Origin: a bacterium
Lineage (GTDB): Bacteria > Electryoneota > RPQS01
Direction: 5' to 3'
Length of the DNA: 64,000 nucleotides
Assembly (NCBI GenBank): GCA_016703065.1
Contig: JADJCU010000005.1
Coordinates: forward strand, 215,605 to 279,604
Of the stretch, positions 55,236-63,625 are shown piece after piece. Position numbers and translations under genes: made by a program. Position 1 is the first letter of the stretch; each line of letters opens with the position of its first letter. The notes below the pieces were generated by a model. The model had not been told where the DNA came from. It saw only the letters and a list, made by a program, of their open reading frames with translations, and made no database searches.

Positions 55236-55739
55236 ATGAGAGCAAGCAGGGTTTTGTCTTTGGGCAGACAGCTGTTTGCGGCGACTCTGCTGGTTGTGGC
55301 GATGTCGCCCGACTCTACCGCCTGTTCAGAGTGCGTGTGTTTCACAGACGCGAATTGTTCAGCCAACACGTGCGACGGGGATTTAACCGCGAATTGTGAA
55401 CGCACGATTTTTCACCCGTCGTGTACGGGAAGCTATCAGTTCAAGGCGATGACCGAATGCGGGGGCACGTCACTTTGTTATGATTGCCGTTCCTGCGCGA
55501 ATATCTTTCAGTTAGACGGCGCAAACGAAGTGTATGTCGCGAACTGCCATACGCATGAATGCGACGTACGGGACTGCGAGACGGTTTGCAGCGTGACCCT
55601 GGATTCGACCAAGACGTATGTGGTTTACGTCTGCAAGATTCCGTGTCCAGGCGGGCCGACGTGCGACGATTGTGGCGAGGAATGCAAGGCATACGCCTGT
55701 CTGTCTTGCGGATCGAGGCCGTATCCATGCAAGCCGTAA
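55236..55739 (+). CDS. small secreted cysteine-rich protein
   Basis: 167 residues, ATG at 55236 with AGGAG seven bases upstream; I reject the longer in-frame extension because it lies before the promoter. Signal peptide to about residue 29 (LFAATLLVVAMSPDSTA). The mature ~138 residues contain 23 cysteines, many in pairs (CSECVC, CYDCRSC, CDVRDC, CDDCGEEC, CLSCGS), plus CHTHEC. No family recognised. Such density suggests a disulfide-locked extracellular protein or a metal-binding one. It overlaps the next gene by 13 bases, so the two proteins are likely to work together outside the cell. Confidence 0.75.
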   Translation: MRASRVLSLGRQLFAATLLVVAMSPDSTACSECVCFTDANCSANTCDGDLTANCERTIFHPSCTGSYQFKAMTECGGTSLCYDCRSCANIFQLDGANEVYVANCHTHECDVRDCETVCSVTLDSTKTYVVYVCKIPCPGGPTCDDCGEECKAYACLSCGSRPYPCKP

Positions 55740-57301
55740 TTCTGGCCGCCGCCCTGCTTTCGGCGTGTCTCGCGTTTGGGGAAACGCACGACGTTCCGTC
55801 GGAGTATGACAGGATTCAGGCGGCACTCGACGTCAGCTCTGCGGGCGACACCGTTCGGGTTGCACCGGGCATCTATCATGAGTTTCTGGCGGGTCCGGCG
55901 CACAACATTACGCTAACGGGTTGGCACCCTGCGGACACGTTACCTGAGTTTAGAACAACGCTGGATCCGATTCCTGCGGGGCCGGATACACCCTCGGTAG
56001 CCGTGTTTAACGGCTCGATATTGCGAGTGAAGAATTTCGCATTCTACGTTGGACCGGAGCTGCGGCCATTCACAGGCGGTATCGAATTCGGGGGCGATTC
56101 TCTGTTTGTGGAGAATTGTCGTTTTGATACGGTGTCCCGTGGGATCAATGGCGGCTGGCGTGTCGTTGTGCGGAACAGCATCTTCAACCGCTGTGATGGG
56201 CAGTGCATCCGGCCTGAACCTTACGGCTCGGTGGACGCGGAGTTTTGTAAGTTTGACGGAGGAAGCGGGGATTGGTTAGTCCGCTGCTATTCCGGATCAT
56301 CCCTTCGCGACTGTGAATTCCTGTGCAGCGAGAATAGAACGGATTTGCTCTCGATTTCGGGGTCAGATATTGAGGTGCTCCGCTGCAAGTTTGGTCCGTG
56401 TATGGGCGGGTTCCCGATCTTGCGCTGCAACACTGAGGGAAATGTCGTGATTGAAGAGTGTCTATTTGAAAGCATCAGCCGAGCGAGCAGTTTGATTCAA
56501 GTCACCATGGACTGCCCGCCACCGGAGGACATTCCAGTCCGGATTCGGAGGAATCTGTTTAGAAACTATACCGGAATTCCGCCGGCTCAAGGGACCGTCG
56601 CGATCAAGCTGCTCTGTCAAGATTCTCAATCGGGTGACTTCGGAATCATCGACAGTAATCAGTTCGTCGATGGGTTCGGTCGGACGGCGGTGGGAGTTTA
56701 CGCGATTGGTTCGGTGGAGCTGAATAGTAATACGTTTGCCGAGTTGGCGCCCAGTTCAGCGGCGGATGTTCTTGCAGAGGAGCGACCCTACGACACGCTG
56801 ATCGCCAGGGGCAATCGTTTTCTCGCTCCGGGCCTTGCGGCGTCGACGCTTGGCGCATTCTTCGATGCAACCGAGAATTGGTGGGGCGACAGCACGGGGC
56901 CGTATAACGCAAATTTCAATCCTGATGGCTTGGGAACGGAAGTGGGTAACGGGGTGATCTTCGAGCCGTGGTTGACCTTTGATCCTGATTCCACGAGTGA
57001 CACAAGCGGCACGGCAAGTCGTGAGCCGATGACTCTGCTTGCGACCGAGCCAATGCTCGCGATCTATCCGAACCCGTTCAACAATGAATTTCGCTTGGAG
57101 CTTACGGGGTTTGCACGCGGGGAGTTTTCGGTGCGGCTGTATGATTTGCTCGGGCGGCAAGTCGCGCTGCTCTATTCAGGTCGGCTTGCCGGTCCGGTCA
57201 TATCGGTGACGGCTCCGCGTGCGCTGGCGAGTGGAGTTTATTTTGTTCGTGCGGCGGATGCGCGGCACTCGCTTGCGCGCAAGGTTGTGCTGTTGAAGTG
57301 A
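55727..57301 (+). CDS. secreted parallel beta-helix protein with type IX sorting domain
   Basis: 524 residues from ATG 55727, inside the end of the previous gene. Short signal peptide MQAVILAAALLSACLAFGE. DVPSEYDRIQAALDVSSAGDTVRVAPGIYHE is the classic entry strand of pectate-lyase-like beta-helix proteins. Repeated coils follow (SLFVENCRFDTVSRGI, VVVRNSIFNRCDGQCI, EVLRCKFGPCMGG, NVVIEECLFESISRAS, FGIIDSNQFVDGFG, VELNSNTFAELAP) and TENWWGDSTGPYN caps the helix. The T9SS domain is YPNPFNNEFRLEL, LYDLLGRQVALLY, LASGVYFVRAAD, KVVLLK. Catalytic residues of pectate lyases are not evident. Confidence 0.85.
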   Translation: MQAVILAAALLSACLAFGETHDVPSEYDRIQAALDVSSAGDTVRVAPGIYHEFLAGPAHNITLTGWHPADTLPEFRTTLDPIPAGPDTPSVAVFNGSILRVKNFAFYVGPELRPFTGGIEFGGDSLFVENCRFDTVSRGINGGWRVVVRNSIFNRCDGQCIRPEPYGSVDAEFCKFDGGSGDWLVRCYSGSSLRDCEFLCSENRTDLLSISGSDIEVLRCKFGPCMGGFPILRCNTEGNVVIEECLFESISRASSLIQVTMDCPPPEDIPVRIRRNLFRNYTGIPPAQGTVAIKLLCQDSQSGDFGIIDSNQFVDGFGRTAVGVYAIGSVELNSNTFAELAPSSAADVLAEERPYDTLIARGNRFLAPGLAASTLGAFFDATENWWGDSTGPYNANFNPDGLGTEVGNGVIFEPWLTFDPDSTSDTSGTASREPMTLLATEPMLAIYPNPFNNEFRLELTGFARGEFSVRLYDLLGRQVALLYSGRLAGPVISVTAPRALASGVYFVRAADARHSLARKVVLLK

Positions 57302-57319
57302 CGGTTGCGCAGGGCACGG

Positions 57320-57338
57320 GGCACCCGCAGCGGGTGCC
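57320..57338. repeat. REP-like palindrome GGCACCCGC-A-GCGGGTGCC
   Basis: Perfect 9-bp arms with a one-base centre, right after the beta-helix gene; same design as the palindrome at 46757-46775. Confidence 0.65.
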
Positions 57339-57364
57339 GCCGGGGAATTTTGGGTGAGGATTAG

Positions 57365-57394
57365 AAAAGCCCCGCGATTGCTCGCGGGGCTTTT
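57365..57394. terminator. bidirectional terminator
   Basis: 12-bp perfect stem AAAAGCCCCGCG / CGCGGGGCTTTT with a six-base loop, between convergent genes. Confidence 0.9.
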
Positions 57395-57416
57395 ACGATG
57401 ATATTATCCATCACTG

Positions 57417-58703
57417 CTACTTGAGTAGCACCATCTTGTGCGTTTGCTTGAATTCTCCGGCGGTTAGCTGGGCGAAGTAGGTTCCTGACGCAAACTCGCT
57501 TGCATCGAATTGAACCTGATATGTGCCGGGATTCTGATGAAAGTCCACCAGGGTCTTCACTTCCTTACCGGTTACATCATAGACCTTAAGCTCGACGTTG
57601 CTGGCACGCGCAATCTGATATCGAATTATGGTCGAGGAATTGAACGGATTGGGGAAGCTGCTCTTGATTGCGAATTCCTGCGGGATAACATCGCCAACTC
57701 TTTCGATTTGACTTGCCGCAGCCGAGCAGTCGTAAACGTCGAACCACGGATACACCGATGTAAACGCGGTTTGTCCCTGCATTTGGATTGCCATGGCGCC
57801 GGGCGCTTCGTAGTAACCCACCTCGGTCATACTTACTGGATTTGCGACATTGAGGACACGCACTCCTTCCTTGATATCTGAGGCATAAGCATAGTTGCCG
57901 GATACTTCAAGTCCAGTCGCGTTCGCCGGGAAACTGCCGAGCAGTTGCGGCGATGCGGGGTTGCTGATATTGATAGCTCGAATTGCGGAGCTGGTCATGG
58001 ACTGGCTCAAGTCGGCAAGGAAAGCCGTCGTGCCGGACACGGTCACCGAGAACGAGTAGTCCGGAGTATCAAATGATCCAATGAGTTGTGGGCTGCTCGG
58101 ATTTGAAACATCGATTACCACGAGGCCGGATTCCGTCGCAGCCAGATAAGCGTTGTTTCCGGATAATGCAATGTCTTTGGCTTGGGCGCCATTCGGTAAT
58201 TCGTAAGAACCGACCAGAACAGGGCTGGCCGGATTGCTGATGTTCAGAATTTGCAATTCGCTCCCCCAATGCGCGCCAATATAGGCGAGATTGCCGACTA
58301 TGGCAATGGAGTATATTGCTCCGTCTTGATAGTTGAACACCTCATCGGGGTTCGCGGGATTTGCTATATTGTAGATTCGCATTCCGTCCATGGAATTGCC
58401 AAAGTAGCCAACGTAGACATGTTGATTTGCGGCCGCTACACAGACGGCAATGTCGCCCCAGATCGCATTGACATTCACCGGGATCGCGGGGGTGCTAATG
58501 TTCACGATTTGCAGGCCGCTTCCGCCACTGGCGACATAGGCAAAGTCACCAGCCAGCGCTATCTGGTTTTCGAGCGGATTCAAATTGGACTGGCCGATTC
58601 TCGACACGTTCAGGCTGTCATGGGCGAGAGCGGCAGTCTGTAGGAAGAGCATGATGGCCAGAGATGGCGCAGCCAGGCGATAAGAGGTGTTACTAAGAGT
58701 CAT
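57417..58703 (-). CDS. LVIVD-repeat propeller protein with type IX sorting domain
   Basis: 428 residues from ATG 58703. Signal peptide LAAPSLAIMLFLQTAALA. Repeats of about 44 residues carry the LVIVD signature: AYVASGGSGLQIVNISTPA, YVGYFGNSMDGMRIYNIANPA, YIGAHWGSELQILNISNPA, YLAATESGLVVIDVSNPS, FLADLSQSMTSSAIRAINIS, YASDIKEGVRVLNVANPV. They predict a seven-bladed propeller. The T9SS domain is SFPNPFNSSTIIRY, VYDVTGKEVKTLV, FASGTYFAQLTA, KMVLLK. Secreted; role unknown. Confidence 0.85.
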   Translation of the reverse strand: MTLSNTSYRLAAPSLAIMLFLQTAALAHDSLNVSRIGQSNLNPLENQIALAGDFAYVASGGSGLQIVNISTPAIPVNVNAIWGDIAVCVAAANQHVYVGYFGNSMDGMRIYNIANPANPDEVFNYQDGAIYSIAIVGNLAYIGAHWGSELQILNISNPASPVLVGSYELPNGAQAKDIALSGNNAYLAATESGLVVIDVSNPSSPQLIGSFDTPDYSFSVTVSGTTAFLADLSQSMTSSAIRAINISNPASPQLLGSFPANATGLEVSGNYAYASDIKEGVRVLNVANPVSMTEVGYYEAPGAMAIQMQGQTAFTSVYPWFDVYDCSAAASQIERVGDVIPQEFAIKSSFPNPFNSSTIIRYQIARASNVELKVYDVTGKEVKTLVDFHQNPGTYQVQFDASEFASGTYFAQLTAGEFKQTHKMVLLK

Positions 58704-58766
58704 GATATGGCCGCCCTTATGAATAGTAATACGTGCTTGGCACAATGTGGCACAGTGAGTAGTATG

Positions 58767-58801
58767 GCCGAAACCCCGCACCAAAGCTGGGCGGGGTTCC
58801 G
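58767..58801 (-). terminator. terminator of the M29 aminopeptidase gene
   Basis: GGAACCCCGC / GCGGGGTTTC stem (minus strand) with a 12-base loop, 42 bases past the stop; no long T run. Confidence 0.7.
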
Positions 58802-58842
58802 GCAATAGACGAACAACTTGTACGACGAACCGGAAACCGGAG

Positions 58843-59970
58843 TTACTTCTTGGTGAGGTTTTCCGGGTTCATGGCGAGGAAGGCTTCGTGCACGAACTTG
58901 CCGTCCTTGCGAATCAGGACGCCATCGAACCAGATTTCGCCGCCGCCGTTTTCAGGACGCTGCATGCAAACGAGGTCCCAGTGAATCTGGCTGCGGTTGC
59001 CGTTATCGGCTTCCTTTTCGTAGGCCTGACCGGGCGTAAAGTGGAAGGAACCGCTGATCTTTTCATCAAACAGAATATCGTCCATCGGATTCAGCACGTA
59101 GGGATGGAAGCCGAGGGCAAATTCGCCGACATAGCGCGCGCCTTCGTCAGTGTCGAAGATTTCGTTGATGCGCTTGTTGTCATTCGAGGACGCATTGATG
59201 ATCTTGCCGTCCTTGAATTCGAGCACGACGTTTTCGAAGGTGAAGCCGCGATAGGTCGAAGGCGAGTTGTAGGAAATCTTGCCGTTAACGGACGTGCGGA
59301 CGGGCGCGGTGAAGATTTCAAGATCGGGGATATTGAAACTTCCGCCGCAGGGAACCGCGGGAATACCCTTAATCGAGAATTGCAGGTCGGTGCCCGGTCC
59401 CTTGATGTGCACCTTGTCGGTCTTTTCCATGAACGCCTTGGCGGGGACCATCGCTTCGCTGGCCTTCTTCCAATCGACATCGCAGCAGACGCGATAGAAG
59501 AATTCTTCGAAGGCTTCGTGGCTCATCTTGGCCATTTGCGCCATTTGCGGAGAGGGGTACTTCAGAATCACCCAGCGGGTTTCTTCGACGCGCTGCTTGA
59601 GATGCACGGGCTTGAGCCAGAGCTTCTCATAGAGGGACATCTGATCGCCGGGAACATCAGAGAGTTCCTTGGAGTTGAATACACCCCGCACGGCGATGTA
59701 GCAGTTCATCTTTTTCATGCGATAGAGTTCGCAGTCGGCGATGAGTTCCATGCGTTCTTTGGTCGCGTTGCGCATAAGGACGCGCATGACAGACTGGAAC
59801 TTATTTTCCAAGACGGGCAGACCACCCGCATCGCAGATTTCCTGCACGAGGACGGAGATAAACTCGGCGGGGACATCGCTGCATTCCACGAGTACGTGGT
59901 CGCCGGGCTTGACCCTTGTAGAGTGTTTGACCAGCACTTCGGCCAGTTTCTTGTGACGAGGATCGAACAT
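58843..59970 (-). CDS. M29-family aminopeptidase
   Basis: 375 residues, intact. Thermophilic metallopeptidase (aminopeptidase T/AmpS) family: AEVLVKHSTRVKPGDHVLVECSD at the N-terminus, then the metal-site region GTDLQFSIKGIPAVPCGGSFNIPDLEIFTAPV, TFENVVLEFKDGKIINASS, FALGFHPYVLNPMDDILFDEKISGSFHFTPG and SQIHWDLVC. The E-I-F-T-A-P, G-F-H and H-W-D segments hold the expected metal ligands. It releases N-terminal residues from peptides in the cytoplasm. Single gene. Confidence 0.9.
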   Translation of the reverse strand: MFDPRHKKLAEVLVKHSTRVKPGDHVLVECSDVPAEFISVLVQEICDAGGLPVLENKFQSVMRVLMRNATKERMELIADCELYRMKKMNCYIAVRGVFNSKELSDVPGDQMSLYEKLWLKPVHLKQRVEETRWVILKYPSPQMAQMAKMSHEAFEEFFYRVCCDVDWKKASEAMVPAKAFMEKTDKVHIKGPGTDLQFSIKGIPAVPCGGSFNIPDLEIFTAPVRTSVNGKISYNSPSTYRGFTFENVVLEFKDGKIINASSNDNKRINEIFDTDEGARYVGEFALGFHPYVLNPMDDILFDEKISGSFHFTPGQAYEKEADNGNRSQIHWDLVCMQRPENGGGEIWFDGVLIRKDGKFVHEAFLAMNPENLTKK

Positions 59971-60077
59971 CTTAGCTTGTGACTCCTGTGGTTAATGTTC
60001 CTCGAAGTGTCCCATAAAGTACGCAAAACAGTCTCGCCGCGCAAGCCAAAAACGCGTCAACCCCTTGCTACCGTGAC

Positions 60078-60094
60078 AAAAATACCGTATTTTT
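60078..60094. promoter_or_regulatory. palindrome between divergent genes
   Basis: AAAAATAC-C-GTATTTTT, perfect 8-bp arms, in the 151-base gap between the aminopeptidase (-) and methyltransferase (+) starts; it may be a shared operator. Confidence 0.4.
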
Positions 60095-60121
60095 CGGGAC
60101 GAATTTGTGAATAAGCTGACA

Positions 60122-60960
60122 ATGGATAATCACTTAGGTTTGCCTCACGCGACAGACCTCCATCCGGGGCACGACCTGAACCGCCGCTGGTGGGACGAGG
60201 TGACTCCGATCCACGCGGGGAGCGCGTTTTACGACGTGGAGGGCTTCCTTGCCGGACAGCCCGCGCTTGACCGATTGGAGACGGATTGGTTGGGGAATGT
60301 TGCGGGGAAGCGCGTCCTCCATTTGCAGTGCCATTTCGGGAAATCGTCCATCGAGATCGCGCGGCGGGGAGCGGCCAGCGTGGTGGGGCTGGACTTCTCG
60401 CCCGTGGCGATAGCAACTGCCCGGGAGGTTGCCAGCAACGCCGGGTTGTCCGACCGCGTGACGTTTGTCGAGGCGGACGTACTGAGGGCGGATAGCGTCC
60501 TGCATGAGCAGTTTGATGTGATTTTCACCAGTTACGGCGTGATTGGTGGCTTTCGGACTTGGGCCGCTGGGGGCGAGTGATTGCCAAATTACTGGCGCCG
60601 CAAGGGCGGTTTGTGATTTTGGAGATCCACCCGGCGTTGATGATGTTTGACTGGGAGAACGAGAGTTTGACGCGCAAGTATGGCTACTTTCATTGCGAAG
60701 AAGGTCTGGCACTGCCGCCAACGCCGGACTACGCCGACCGTTCCTATACGCCGAAAGCGGAGACGCGTGAGTGGCAATGGACGCTGGCGGACGTCTTTCG
60801 CTCGTTGACGCGGGCCGGACTGCGCGTGAAGCAGTTTGAGGAGTATGCGCTGTGCTGTTTTCAGCCGTGCCCGCACATGATTCCGAGCGGCGACATGTTT
60901 CGCCTTCCCGACGGCGAGCCGGAGATACCGCTGACATTTGCGATGGAAGCAACTTTCTGA
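60122..60960 (+). CDS. class I SAM-dependent methyltransferase (one frameshift)
   Basis: ATG at 60122. About 279 residues when one T is restored near 60543 (SYGVI-WWLSDLGRWGRVIA). Rossmann-type methyltransferase: motif I GKRVLHLQCHFGKSSIEIAR (LxxxCxxG), VVGLDFSPVAIATAREVA (acidic residue binding the ribose), VTFVEADVL, FDVIFTSYGV and LAPQGRFVILEIHP. The pattern of HLQCHFG and the C-terminal part (FRSLTRAGLRVKQFEEYAL) matches a broad family of unassigned small-molecule methyltransferases. No neighbour indicates the substrate. Confidence 0.85.
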
Positions 60961-60996
60961 TTTCGTCCCGCCTTCCCCACTCCAAACACTCTCCCA

Positions 60997-62093
60997 ATGC
61001 CTCCTTATCTTCTGTTAGCCATGCAGGGCGGCGGCGCTTACGGTTCGTATCAGGCCGGGATGCTGGCCGAGTATTTTGCGCAGGGTGGTCAACCGTATGA
61101 CGGCGGCTACGGCGTCTCGGTCGGCGGATTGAATATTGCGCAGCTGTTTGGCACGCACGACGGCACACTTGCGACATCGAAACAGCAGCAGGCGATCAAC
61201 GCGCATGAGTTGGCGGTGCTGTGGGAGACGGAGATTGCGAGTGACGAATCGGTGTATGTGCCGCTCAAGACGACCGGTCTCTTGACAGAAGGGGCGCGCA
61301 AGCTGTTGGGGCGCAACCTGCGCGGGGATTTGGCGGTGGCGGTACTGCGCAAAGCGGATTCGGTGTACGATACGGCCATTGCGCAAGCTGTTGGAGAACG
61401 GCTGGGCAACAAGGTGGCACGATCCGGTGCGCGTAGGCATGGTGCATTTGCAGGGCGGACGATTTGAGGAGATGTCGCTCGAGCACCCGCCGAGGGATGA
61501 CGGCGATTGACGCGATCATGGCTTCGGCGGCGATCCCGATTGTGTTTCCGCAAATCAAGGGGTATGTCGACGGCGGGGTGACGGATGTGACACCGTTGCG
61601 CGAGGTATTCGCGCAGTTTCGCCGGGTGCGGGAAGCCGCTCCCAATCAACACGCTGCGCAGGAGCTGCATATTTTACGGGCGTCATCATTTCCCGGGCCG
61701 AAAACGGGGCCGTTTGACCGCGTGGTGGAGGTGCTCGAACGCACGCTTGAGCTGTTTGTAGACAATACGGACCGCGAAGACTACGAGCGCGCGGCCTTTG
61801 TGAATGAACTTGCGGCGAAGTTTGCGCGCGCGGCACAGTCACATGACCGCGAAGTATGCCGGGACTTTTCCGATTTGCACGAGCGCTACGCGGTGATCGA
61901 CACGTATGTGATCGGTCCTTCAAAGAGCGAAATGGGCAAGTTTTCCGATTCGGCGCGCAGCTTCACGAAGGACGCGGTTAAGGAGGGGATCAAACTTGGC
62001 CGTCGGCGCATGAATCACTTTTTGAATAACAAGAACGACTATCTTTTGGAAGTTGTTCTGTTCAACGACGACGTACCGAAGCTGGGGCGGTGA
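60997..62093 (+). CDS. patatin-like phospholipase (frameshifted)
   Basis: ATG at 60997, 36 bases after the methyltransferase. The frame changes between about 61400 and 61470; joined, it has ~365 residues. Lipase motifs: LAMQGGGAYGSYQAGML (oxyanion hole GGGxxG), GVSVGGLNIAQL (GxSxG, nucleophile Ser) and PQIKGYVDGGVTDVTPL (catalytic Asp in DGG). ASAAIPIVFP is also typical. It hydrolyses acyl ester bonds of membrane lipids or lysolipids. C-terminal part is helical (ELAAKFARAAQSHDREVC). Confidence 0.85.
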
Positions 62094-62143
62094 GGCGGGG
62101 AAGTCGTCGGATATCGCAATTTGGTCAATAAAAGGAGGCTCCG

Positions 62144-62586
62144 ATGCAAGAGTATGCTCCGTTGATCTGGTTTCTGTTGGGACTGGCGTCGTTGGCGAGC
62201 TAATGCTGCCGGGCGGGGTGCTGCTGTTTTTCGCGTTCGGGTCGTGGTTAGCCGCCTTGCTGCTCTGGAGCGGAGTGATCGAGTCCGTGCCGGTATCATT
62301 GGGGATATTTACGGTGACATCCGTGCTGTCCATGCTGTTATTGAGAAAGTACGTTGTCCGGACATTCAAGGGACGTAAATCAGGCGAAGGAATAGAAAAC
62401 GAAGAGCGCGAGTTTATCGGCAAACTGGCCACGGTGCGCGAAGACATCAACCCCGATCGGGAAGGTGGCAAGGTCGAGTTTCGCGGAGTGATGTGGACGG
62501 CCACGGCGGACGAATTGATTGAAAAGGGGAGTTCGGTTCGAATTGTCGGCAGGGAGAACTTAACCGTGCGCGTGGAGCGTGTATAG
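62144..62586 (+). CDS. NfeD-family membrane protein (one frameshift)
   Basis: ATG at 62144 with AGGAGG five bases upstream (MQEYAPLIWFLLGL). One base is missing near 62195, after which the frame gives GELMLPGGVLLFFAFGSWLAALLLW and VSLGIFTVTSVLSMLLL (membrane helices). A C-terminal OB-fold domain follows (EFIGKLATVREDINPDREGGKVEFRGVMWTA, SVRIVGRENLTVRVERV). ~147 residues, the short NfeD1b type. It works with the SPFH protein encoded nine bases downstream in membrane microdomain organisation. Confidence 0.85.
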
Positions 62587-62595
62587 GAGTTTGCC

Positions 62596-63597
62596 ATGAT
62601 TTCATCTTATATCATCGGAGCAACGTTTCTGGAAGATAACATGCCTGTCATGATCGTTTTTGGCAGTTTGGCGATATTGGCTCTGATCCTGGTCATCAAG
62701 ACGGCCCTGGTGGTTCCGCAGCGGAGCGCGTTCATTGTGGAGCGGCTTGGCAAGTATGCGCAGACGCTGGAGGCGGGATTTCACATCCTGATTCCGTTTG
62801 TAGATGTAATCCGTTACCGCCACAGTCTGAAGGAAATGGCACTGGATGTTCCCGAGCAGAACTGCATCACTCGTGATAACGTAGTGGTCGCGGTGGATGG
62901 CATCTTGTATTTGCAGGTGGTCGATCCGGTGAAGGCGTCGTACGGTATCAACAACTACGCCTATGCGACGCAACAGCTGGCGCAAACGACATTGCGCAGC
63001 TTGATCGGCAAGCTGGAGCTTGACCGGACCTTTGAAGAGCGCGAGTCGATCAACGCCGGAGTGGTGGATGCTCTGGACAAGGCCGCAGAGCCGTGGGGAA
63101 TTAAGGTCACGCGTTACGAGATTAAGGATATTCGCTTGCCCGGCCCAATCCAGGATGCGATGGAAAAGCAGATGCGCGCTGAGCGAGAGAAGCGCGCGAC
63201 GATTGCCAAGTCTGAAGGCGATCGGCAATCGACGATCAACATTGCCGAGGGCAACAGACAAGAGGCAATTGCGGTCTCTGAAGGTATTCGCACCAAGCTG
63301 ATCAACGAATCCGAAGGTGAGAAGGCGAAGCTCATTAACGAAGCGTTGGGCCGTGCGCAGCAGATTGAACTGGTAGCCAAAGCCACGGCGAACGGTATTC
63401 GCGAAGTTGCCCAGGCGCTGCAGGCGGCAGGCGGAATCGATGCGATGAATTTACGCATCGCCGAGCAGTACGTGGCCGAGTTCGGCAATTTGGCCAAAGC
63501 GGGCAATACGCTTGTTGTGCCGACCAATCTTGCGGACGTTGCGGGCACAGTCGCGGCTGTGACGACGGCTTTCAAGAAGGCCGAGACGAAGAATTGA
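62596..63597 (+). CDS. SPFH/Band 7 (QmcA-paraslipin type) protein
   Basis: 333 residues, ATG at 62596 with AGGAG seven bases upstream. One N-terminal membrane helix (VMIVFGSLAILALILVI), then the SPFH domain: VVPQRSAFIVERLGKYAQTLEAGFHILIPFVD, QNCITRDNVVVAVDGILYLQV, GKLELDRTFEERESINAGV and GIKVTRYEIKDIRLP. A long coiled coil follows (EGDRQSTINIAEGNRQEAIAV and repeats). Forms large membrane-bound assemblies; often controls proteases together with NfeD, its partner here. Confidence 0.93.
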   Translation: MISSYIIGATFLEDNMPVMIVFGSLAILALILVIKTALVVPQRSAFIVERLGKYAQTLEAGFHILIPFVDVIRYRHSLKEMALDVPEQNCITRDNVVVAVDGILYLQVVDPVKASYGINNYAYATQQLAQTTLRSLIGKLELDRTFEERESINAGVVDALDKAAEPWGIKVTRYEIKDIRLPGPIQDAMEKQMRAEREKRATIAKSEGDRQSTINIAEGNRQEAIAVSEGIRTKLINESEGEKAKLINEALGRAQQIELVAKATANGIREVAQALQAAGGIDAMNLRIAEQYVAEFGNLAKAGNTLVVPTNLADVAGTVAAVTTAFKKAETKN

Positions 63598-63625
63598 TTC
63601 TCTAACTACGCTTAACCCCTTTTCA

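Noticed and set aside
58888..59982. 364-codon open frame on the plus strand
   Set aside because: It lies wholly antisense to the intact M29 aminopeptidase, whose family motifs are clear; the plus frame has no recognisable motif.
60134..61177. 347-codon open frame on the minus strand
   Set aside because: Antisense to the methyltransferase and patatin genes, both identified by catalytic motifs.
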